Source of the DNA: Tritrichomonas foetus
Lineage: Eukaryota; Parabasalia; Tritrichomonadida; Tritrichomonadidae
Reading direction: 5' to 3'
Assembly: GCA_001839685.1 (NCBI GenBank)
Contig: MLAK01000741.1
Coordinates: 1-64,000, forward strand
Length of the DNA stretch: 64,000 bases
Shown here piece by piece: positions 56,655-64,000 of the stretch (position 1 is the stretch's first letter; every line of letters starts with the position of its first letter). The translations under genes and the position numbers were made by a program. The notes under the pieces are model-generated. The model was given only the letters and a program-made list of their open reading frames with translations. It was not told the origin of the DNA and ran no database searches.

Positions 56655-59195
56655 TTATTTATTTTGAATATATTTAGAGAGTTCAGAGAAAGGAGGTCGA
56701 TTTTTGGGATCAAAAGATAAACATCTTTCAATCATAGTTCGATAGAAATCATTAATATCTGAAGGTAATGGAATTGATTTTCCTTGAGATATATTCGAAA
56801 TTGAGATTGCTGGAATAGAACCTCGGGTTAATAGAAAATAAAGAACTATACCAAATGCATAAACATCAATTTTGTTTGTATAATGTACTTCATTGTTTAA
56901 CTGTTCAGGTGACATATATACAAGTGTTCCAACACCACCTGTATGTGTTGAATCCGATGATAATGTTGAAACTCCAAAATCGCATATTTTTACATGTTTG
57001 TCGGAATCTAGTAAAATATTTTCTGGTTTTAAATCCCGATGAATAATTCCACATTGATGAATATAAGACATTCCTTCAATAATTTCTTTGATGATCTGTT
57101 CAATTTCTTCTTCGCTAAGTTTTGTGATATAAGTCTTTAAAGTATGTGAACAGTATTCGAGTAAAATTGATGGTGGATTTTTTGAATCACCATAACATAT
57201 TCCATGCGATTTGATAATATTGGGATGACAAATATTGGTCATTATTTCATATTCCTTTAAAAAATTTCGAATTTTATCAAATTGAAGTTGACTCATTTTG
57301 GTATCATCACATTGTTCTTCTTCATTTTCATTTGTTTCCAACAGAACATCTAAATCAAGTATTTTTAAGGCATACAACTCTTCACGAGAAACTTTCATCA
57401 CTACAGAAGAGATACCATGTCCAATCTTTTTTATTTTATGCAAGTTTTCAATTTCTTCCTGTGCTATTATTTTGGTTGGCCATAATAAAGTTTTGGAATC
57501 ATGTTCTTCAAATGTAGAAATTTTGATTTGGTTTTCAAGGTTTTGGATATGTTTGTAAAGATGACCAATTTCTGAATCTTTTATTTTGATTGATTCAGTA
57601 ATGATATCATATTCTTGCTTTAATTCTTTAAGTGATTCATTTTTCATATGAAGTGATTTTATATGATTGGATGATTGTGAAAGAGTTTCTTCTAAAAGTT
57701 GAATTTTATCTTCATATTGAGACAATTGATTTTTTAATCGTACATTTTCTTCTCTAAAAGAAAGACACCTTTCTTTTGAAATCAAATTTTCCTCCTTTAA
57801 TTTCGTATTTTCTTCTTTTAATTCTCTGATAATTTTTTTCCAATTATCATTGTCTTGTTTGAAAGTCAAATTAGCCTTTTTCAAATCAAAGTTTTCTTCT
57901 CGTAAAGTACGATTATCTTTCTTTAAATTATTAATTTCTTTTATTAATTTAGACTTTTCTTTTGTCAAAGAAGAAGAACTTTCATATATGACTTGTATAT
58001 CATGCTTTTTTGATACTTCATTATTTTCTTGTGTTATTTGGGTGATTTCAGCAGCTTTACGATTGATTTGAAGATTTACCTCTTGATTGAGTCGAATTTT
58101 AGCTAATTCTGATTGTGAACTCCCACTTATGACTTGTGTATGAGTAAAATATCTCTCTACAATCAGGGAAAAATGAAAACCACAGTGAGCTGCAACTGCA
58201 TCATCACAAACTAGTGATAACGGACCTCCTTTTCCAGATAGCATTGTTTGACCATTATAATCACTTCCAAGTCCCCATACTCTTCCTGATGAATCAATAA
58301 GAATAGAATGATCATAACCAGCAGCAACATCAATAATCTTCTCCTTTCCATATATAGTTGACCGTACAAAACCATCAAACCTGTTATTTCTGTCAGAGAA
58401 TCCAAGTTGCCCATCCAGATTCTTTCCCCATACAAAAACCTGATCATCTTCTGAAAGAGCGAGGATATGTTGATCAATTCCAGAAACCTTTTTTATCTTT
58501 ACACCCTTTAAACTCTCAATTGGCTCAAATTTCTCATTCATAGAGAAAACTTTCGAAATTATTCCCAAATAATGCCGTGAGGTCTTTTTCATTTCGAGAG
58601 CTTCACCAGATGCTGTAACCACAATTGTAGATTGTCCAATAGATAAGATTTGCTTAGGGCAGCCACCTGGAAATGGTCCATACTTTAAAACATTCTTTGA
58701 TTTTTCATCAACCCAATAAACAGCATCACTCTGCCCAACAATCCAAGGATCGGAAAACCCAAAAAGTGCTCTTGCAGACTCACCGATGTTGATCTGCTCA
58801 AATAGGCCTTTATTATGTTGTGATGAAATAAGTACTTTCTTTTCTATTGTCAGGAAAAGTGTGAATTTGAATCCGCATTGTACATCACAAATTAATGGTA
58901 GGCCGTTTATTTTTGTGGGAACTTTAACTTCTTTGATATCTGTGGGAAAACCAATGCACCCTTTGTGGTTATTTCCCCACGCAAAGACTGTTTTATCCTC
59001 AAATAGAACAACACAGTGAGAGTAGCCGGCTGAGATTCGAACAAAATTTTTATTTGGAAAAATAATGCGTTTAGGTGTTTCCCAGTCACCATCACGCCCA
59101 AGTTGACAATAGGCATTATTTCCTGCAGAGAAAATTTCTAGTTGTTTTTCTTGAAGAATGGCTAACTTTTGGCTCAATGGAATGCTTTTTATCAT
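56655..59195 (-). CDS. RCC1-repeat / coiled-coil / protein kinase fusion
   Basis: An 846-residue protein from the ATG at 59195. Residues about 15-390 are RCC1-type propeller repeats (IFSAGNNAYCQLGRDG, VFAWGNNHKGCIGF, VFVWGKNLDGQLGF, VWGLGSDYNGQ). Residues about 395-575 form a coiled coil. A kinase domain covers about 585-840: GHGISSVV Gly loop near 589, ALK Lys near 609, HRDLKPEN near 717, DFG near 738, GTLVYMSPEQL and DVYAFGIVLYFLLTRG. DVYAFGI.L favours a TKL-like kinase. RCC1-kinase combinations are known in NEK8/NEK9, but there the kinase comes first and belongs to the NEK group. Here the order is reversed. A spindle or ciliary signalling role is possible, by analogy only. Confidence 0.88.
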   Translation of the reverse strand: MIKSIPLSQKLAILQEKQLEIFSAGNNAYCQLGRDGDWETPKRIIFPNKNFVRISAGYSHCVVLFEDKTVFAWGNNHKGCIGFPTDIKEVKVPTKINGLPLICDVQCGFKFTLFLTIEKKVLISSQHNKGLFEQINIGESARALFGFSDPWIVGQSDAVYWVDEKSKNVLKYGPFPGGCPKQILSIGQSTIVVTASGEALEMKKTSRHYLGIISKVFSMNEKFEPIESLKGVKIKKVSGIDQHILALSEDDQVFVWGKNLDGQLGFSDRNNRFDGFVRSTIYGKEKIIDVAAGYDHSILIDSSGRVWGLGSDYNGQTMLSGKGGPLSLVCDDAVAAHCGFHFSLIVERYFTHTQVISGSSQSELAKIRLNQEVNLQINRKAAEITQITQENNEVSKKHDIQVIYESSSSLTKEKSKLIKEINNLKKDNRTLREENFDLKKANLTFKQDNDNWKKIIRELKEENTKLKEENLISKERCLSFREENVRLKNQLSQYEDKIQLLEETLSQSSNHIKSLHMKNESLKELKQEYDIITESIKIKDSEIGHLYKHIQNLENQIKISTFEEHDSKTLLWPTKIIAQEEIENLHKIKKIGHGISSVVMKVSREELYALKILDLDVLLETNENEEEQCDDTKMSQLQFDKIRNFLKEYEIMTNICHPNIIKSHGICYGDSKNPPSILLEYCSHTLKTYITKLSEEEIEQIIKEIIEGMSYIHQCGIIHRDLKPENILLDSDKHVKICDFGVSTLSSDSTHTGGVGTLVYMSPEQLNNEVHYTNKIDVYAFGIVLYFLLTRGSIPAISISNISQGKSIPLPSDINDFYRTMIERCLSFDPKNRPPFSELSKYIQNK

Positions 59196-62183
59196 TTTTA
59201 ATCAAAAAATGACAGATAATCAATATTTTGTGAAGAGAAAAAAAATATATGAATTTTCACGAAATAATTGTGAAGCCTCTTTTTTCAAATATACCTATCC
59301 TCTTAACACTCAAATATCAGACTTGTAAATATTTAACATTTGATGATAAAATACATTCATCGATTTGCCAATTGATTCACAGAATTATTAATAACAACTT
59401 CAACAATGAATTTTGCTTCATTTGTTCCAATTTGAAAGAAGTTTCTTTCTGATGAATCACGAAAAAAATCAGAACACTTTTTTCACGAGACCATCTTTGG
59501 GAAACACTAATTTTCGACTTCATTTTTTAAGATTACACAATCCCTTTGAATATGAGTTATATTGTGGCGGCACTTGCTTAAAAACAATTTTCACGTCAAG
59601 ATCAAAATAAAAGGATATTCTGAAAACACATTCATTTTTTCTGTTTTGAATTTAATTTAAATTTATTAATAATAGTTTTGTTTTAAATGTTAGTAATTAC
59701 TCTAATAAATAGAAGAACTTACTTACTAAGTTTTCTTTCAATTCAAGGAAAAAATGACCCAGAGTCTACTTTAATCAACTTCACAGATTAATGAATTGGA
59801 TAAATAAAGATGACAGATATAAACTCCTCACTTGTAGAATCACAGTGAATTATGCATCTATCTCAGATGGAATTGTGCAAAATTCACTTATGCTCAATAT
59901 GAAATCAAGCATTTCGTTTAAATTTCTAATATGATGAAATTATATTTTACTGCTTCATATCCTGTCATCTATTTAAAAATCTGTCTTTTCGATTTTTTTG
60001 TTGAATTCGACTTCAAAATTATCATTTCGATCATTTCTACTTTTATATTAACAATTATGGCTTAACAGTGAAATATATAAGATATAAAGATTGCTAGGCA
60101 TCTAATTGTTTCCATTTTGTTTTGAACGATCATATATCAGAAAACCAAAATCAGAAAATTCTAAACTTTAAATTCAGTGAATGATGGTCCACTTGAAACA
60201 CAGCCAATAATTACGAAATCTTCAGAATTCTATATAGATACTGGCGATTTATGAAATGACGAAACTTTAAAACGAAGATATTTTGATGAGAGACCCATTT
60301 CAAACCATTATTATTATTGAGAAATAGTTAGTCAGGATTCATTGTATATTAATCTTAATCAAGTCTCAACAAACAAAACAACAACAGAGGGGAAAGTGCA
60401 TTTTTTTTAGAAAGAAAATGGATTCTTTCAGAATTTATTCCAAATAAACCATTTAATTTTGAATCATTACAGAAAAAGATGTACCATGTTGTCTCAATTT
60501 TAATTGTCTATTATCTTCATTTTTAGAAGACAAAATTCTTAATAAAGTTGAATATATAATATATTAACTCTATATTTAATAATACTTCACAATTATAAAA
60601 TTTAAAAGATTTCATCTTCAGATGAGCTAACTTTTACTCAAATTTTTGAAACCTGACGAAACATCATTTATATTTATTTATCGAAACGAAGCTTTACGTT
60701 CACAACACCATGGTGGTCCAGACTGACCTTTGTTTCTCTTTCTTTCGATGTCAACTGATTCCTTTGAATTTTCTTTTAGACATCAATTTTTCACCATCAA
60801 ACAAAATTATTCATAAATTAAATGCTGAGCATATCAACATGATGTAAAGTATTCATTCCAGATTTGAGTTTAATATATACATTGTGCCTATATATCATGA
60901 TAGAATTATGAGGGAAAAAATCCTAAAAAAATGTTTGTTTGTTACTTTCTTTGAAAGGAATTGTTTTTTACCTCACATTTCCTGATCAGTCTGGAGCACC
61001 ACTCATGAGTTGTGTAACAACTTGTTACTAACAAGACATTCATATTATCCGGATTAAATCGATAATATCGATTTACGGAAAAAAACGTAAATCAAATCAC
61101 CGTCAGGATCAAAGTTTCCCATATGATAAATTGAGACATCTTTGAAAATCAATTAGAAAAAGTTGGCTGACATAGAAATATTTCTTAAGAAAAATATATA
61201 TTTTCAAAGAGAATTAATTTATCCATCATACGGAAAACTCTGGTCAGGATTGAAGCACCATACGATTTTTTTTTTTTTTTTGGCCATTCCAAATCTCTAT
61301 CAAGTGAATGTGTAAAATCAATCAAGGAGACGTGGGAGACAGCTCAAATCGATCTTTCAATTTTGGGGAATCTTTCAGAACAATTGATAAAATTGAATAT
61401 GTAATTTGAATGGATAAAATTTTAAGTAGGTCTTTGAAATTTTAATCCACCTTTTTATGCTTTTTTGGATCGTTGTGTATCGCATTTAAAAAGTAGAGAA
61501 CCGACCAACAATCATGATCTTCGATCAAAAAAATTGTTGATATTCTTTTGAAAATTTCATTCAGAAAATTATTCAAATACTTACTATAATTGAATTGCTA
61601 TTCAAAATTTATAGTCAGTATTGATAGTAAACCAAAGTTTAATCCTCTTTTTTGTGATATTCTGACCCATTTATTTGATTTTATTCATTTCCATTAATTA
61701 TATTGATATCATGAATCAATAGAAACCGGTGATATTGGAATAAAATTGCAAATTTTATTCAACTGCTTATCTTCTTCAATACTGAGAGAGCTGTTCCTCT
61801 CGAATCGTTTTTGGAAATCTTCGTAAAAAAATGATATTGATCGAATCTGAACATCAAATGAGTTTAGGGCTCATCAAGTCTTAATTGCAAATATATTGCA
61901 GCACAATACCATTTCAAGTTAAACTATTCTATAATATAAACGTTATCACCCTTTATTTTCATTATATCATTCATTTAATATCTCACGAATTTTATCTTAA
62001 TCGAACATATTTTTGAATATAATCACATTATTTTGTGAGAAAAAACTATGTCTTCTCAGAATTTGGAATGTGAATTTCAAATTGAATGAATAGATTTTTC
62101 AAATAGCTGTATTTGACTCAAATAATCTCTTCATTTGTGACCTCTCAAATTTTGAAAAAGTATTGACAAAAAAACTATTCTTC
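59196..62183. other. Gene-poor 3-kb region with possible minus-strand relics
   Basis: No intact gene. On the minus strand short stretches read as protein between stops: about 61260-61220 (WCFNPDQSFPYDG then stop), about 61155-61060 (FKDVSIYHMGNFDPDGDLIY, then a stop soon after), and about 60785-60680 (ESVDIERKRNKGQSGPPWCC and a few more residues). They may be parts of one or more decayed genes; none is recognised. A 16-base T run sits near 61267. The DNA before 62184 should hold the next promoter. Confidence 0.35.
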
Positions 62184-62729
62184 ATGCTCCCATCTCGTCC
62201 TAAGTGGCGACAAATTGTGATTCTTAACGATGACAAATCAATAAATAGTATATACAATCTTGACAGCCGATACAGGCTTTCAATAAAGCTTAAGCGACAA
62301 AAGAAACGCAACTTTTCTCTTCTTTATCCTGATATACAAATGTTAAAACCTGAAAACGATTCAAAGAGTGATGATTATACTTCAAACGACACCAGCGTTG
62401 GTGTAGCTAAATCAAACAATATTGAAAGCCCGAGCAACGTCCTTCCATTTTCCAAAAATTTAATTCCTTTTCCACAAATTGAAGGTGTCAGTCTTTTCAG
62501 CAATCTCACGTATGATATCAATGCACCAAAACATCACGAATTGCTCTACTGTCACGAGAGCGATGATGATTCAGAAAAAGAAAAAAGTTCGTCTGATCAG
62601 GAAAACGATGAAAAAATAGAAGTGAGCCGAATTATTTTTAACAGAGAAAATGGAGTCGACTTCGTCTCAGCAAATATAGAAGAAAATGGAGTTCCTGACA
62701 TGTTCAGCATCAAGTCGCTCCTGAATTAA
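62184..62729 (+). CDS. Hypothetical acidic protein
   Basis: Predicted 181 residues from the ATG at 62184 (a TTG lies 21 bp upstream in frame). The N-terminal 50 residues are basic (LKRQKKRNFS), possibly a nuclear signal. The middle and C terminus are acidic and Ser-rich (HESDDDSEKEKSSSDQENDEK), followed by a hydrophobic tail (VPDMFSIKSLLN). No domain recognised. Codon use in the second half is richer in GC than the surrounding DNA, which supports it being real. The stop is followed by a run of 18 T. Confidence 0.55.
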   Translation: MLPSRPKWRQIVILNDDKSINSIYNLDSRYRLSIKLKRQKKRNFSLLYPDIQMLKPENDSKSDDYTSNDTSVGVAKSNNIESPSNVLPFSKNLIPFPQIEGVSLFSNLTYDINAPKHHELLYCHESDDDSEKEKSSSDQENDEKIEVSRIIFNRENGVDFVSANIEENGVPDMFSIKSLLN

Positions 62730-63233
62730 TTGATTTTTTTTTTTTTTTTTAATTTTGGGTGTTTTTAATTCCCACTTTTTTCCATTTGTGATAATCGTGC
62801 ACGAATGTCACAAGATTAGAGATGACTGTTTTCTGTGTCTCAGTGTAAAAACATGAGAAATCAGGAACAGGAAAATTTTTATATTGAAAATATGTAATGC
62901 GTTTTGTTAAAACTTGTGTAGATTATGATTTTTTAAGATAAATTAAGAAAAAAGAAAGTGTTCTATTCATGGGGATGTTGATTTTATTAATTATCGAAAT
63001 CACTTTTCTTTTTTCATCTTTCTATTTTTATGTGAAACAACATGATTCTATCAAGTAAGTATGAATAAATCATGAAAATTATAAATTTCTGATATTTTAT
63101 CTTTCCCTTGAGGAAATCAGACAAATAATTATCTATAAAAGATATTTTTATCTTGATTGAAACGGGAATCAATGAGTGAATGATGTCATCCATCAATGGC
63201 TTAATGATTTAATGAATAGCCTAATGAATGAGT
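62730..63233. other. Intergenic region before tandem repeat
   Basis: About 500 bp starting with a T run; AT-rich, nothing recognised. Confidence 0.5.
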
Positions 63234-63361
63234 GACTTAATGAATGAATGACTTGATGATTGATTGACTTAATGAATGAATGACTTATTGATTGATTGAC
63301 TTAATGAATGAATGACTTGATGATTGATTGACTTAATGAATGAAAGACTTAATGATTGATT
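63234..63361. repeat. 32-bp tandem repeat (four units)
   Basis: Four consecutive 32-bp units beginning GACTTAATGAATGAATGACT and ending TGATTGATT, with few differences; degenerate TGAATGAA/TGATTGAT sequence extends a little on both sides. Built from tetranucleotide repeats. Confidence 0.92.
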
Positions 63362-63621
63362 GATAAAATGAATGAATGCAGGGTTAAGTGCTATTCAGAG
63401 ATTAAGTTCTTCATAATAATGATAATGAAAGATCATTCAAGATTTTGGGGTTCAACTCCTTTCATATAAGAAGAAATTAATATTCACATAGATTGAATCA
63501 ATATGGTTGGAAATAATTGAGAGATTTATTCCTTATTTTGTGAATTTTGAATATTGTAAAATCTCGAACGACCGTTTAAATCCCGTTCGATATCGATAAA
63601 ATTCCCAACTTTTTAATGCTA

Positions 63622-63655
63622 TATATGGTTATAATTTGAACGATCAAACCATATA
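63622..63655. promoter_or_regulatory. TATATGGTT...AACCATATA inverted repeat upstream of coiled-coil gene
   Basis: Nine-base arms (63622-63630 and 63647-63655) form an inverted repeat 92 bp before the ATG at 63748. Core and overall span (34 bp) match the inverted repeat before UGGT (35 bp). A regulator-binding site is inferred. Confidence 0.45.
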
Positions 63656-63747
63656 AACATAGAAAATATAATATTTTATTTCAACTCTCTTTTCAAATTT
63701 TGTGTCAGTTTCATCGAAAAATTTTATACTTATCGATTCTCAACGAA

Positions 63748-64000
63748 ATGGAGGAATCAGGAGATCTTGATAAACTGAATATCGACGATCTTAAAGCTTT
63801 ACTTGCGAAAGAAGAATCCGAGAAACAAAAACTTACCGCCCAATTGTCCAATCTCGAAAATGAAGTTCAAAATACAACTCTCGATAAGGAACGCCAGGAA
63901 GAGCGAATCCTAAACATAGTCGGAAAGAAAATCAAAGAGCTGAAACAAGAAAACGCAGAAATGGCTCAAAAGATTCAAAAAGAGGAAGAATATATTAAAT
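63748..64000 (+). CDS. Coiled-coil protein, CCDC6-like, truncated by window end
   Basis: The open frame from the ATG at 63748 runs off the window after 84 codons. It starts MEESGDLDKLNIDDLKALLA and continues as a coiled coil with KERQEERILNIVGKKIKEL and KIQKEEEYIK. The spacing of E(E/Q)E(F/Y)I...KKI..L units resembles the repeats of the CCDC6 family, which is widespread in eukaryotes. This is a likeness from memory over a short stretch. The end of the gene is not in the window. Confidence 0.6.
   Translation, partial: MEESGDLDKLNIDDLKALLAKEESEKQKLTAQLSNLENEVQNTTLDKERQEERILNIVGKKIKELKQENAEMAQKIQKEEEYIK

Noticed and set aside
60680..60790. Possible Rab-like C-terminal tail ending PPWCC on the minus strand
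   Set aside because: No GTPase motifs are found upstream and extra residues follow the Cys pair, so a Rab pseudogene cannot be supported.
1..64000. Spliceosomal introns, CRISPR arrays, operons or a phage/viral gene block
   Set aside because: No ACTAACACACAG-type trichomonad intron end, no regularly spaced direct-repeat array and no viral hallmark gene was seen; all large genes are intact single frames.

Overview
The window looks like nuclear DNA of a trichomonad protist, most likely Tritrichomonas (T. foetus-like). The reasons are: very AT-rich intergenic DNA, long intronless genes, a large and varied set of protein kinases and PPP phosphatases, Asn-rich low-complexity insertions, R2R3 Myb, Ras-type GTPase and coiled-coil proteins, and a decayed BspA-type leucine-rich-repeat gene. 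The species is inferred; the eukaryotic nature is seen directly (eL43, CLASP, Vps45, UGGT, PAK kinases). I saw no trichomonad-type intron signal, no tRNA or rRNA gene and no CRISPR array. Several open frames run upstream of their first ATG through TTG or GTG codons; I have placed starts at the first plausible ATG.

Layout. 1-13.6 kb: a SAC-domain/FYVE-like protein with a mutated catalytic Arg, guanine deaminase, two PAK-like kinases sharing a 175-bp identical tract, remnants of a BspA-like gene between them, and a RING protein. 14.3-24.2 kb: a two-C2-domain protein with strong codon bias, a Wee1/Myt1-like kinase, a CLASP-like TOG protein, Vps45, and a small secreted CxxC-rich protein. 24.2-37.4 kb: a foldback element, a large beta-propeller/coiled-coil protein, the ER folding sensor UGGT, a Ras-like GTPase with a CaaX box, an R2R3 Myb factor and ribosomal protein eL43. 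37.7-45.6 kb: a paralogue of the propeller protein, an ABCB half-transporter, a 1.19-kb Tc1/mariner-type non-autonomous transposon, an orphan with a possible prenylation tail, and a minisatellite containing an assembly gap. 45.7-59.2 kb: a coiled-coil protein, a CK1-like kinase, a PP1-like phosphatase, a stand-alone vWA protein, a small single-pass membrane protein, a second coiled-coil protein and an RCC1-coiled-coil-kinase fusion. 59.2-64 kb: a long gene-poor stretch, a hypothetical acidic protein, a 32-bp tandem repeat, and the start of a CCDC6-like coiled-coil gene cut by the window edge.

The genes do not form one pathway or operon. Themes are signalling (five kinases, one phosphatase, Ras), the cytoskeleton (CLASP, PAK, coiled-coil and propeller proteins), and the endomembrane system (SAC/FYVE, Vps45, C2, UGGT). 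The strongest candidates for something undescribed are the mariner-type element with inverted arrays of a TTTGTCCA motif, the paralogous propeller family, the foldback element beside it, and the RCC1-kinase fusion. I found no clear multi-gene novel system.
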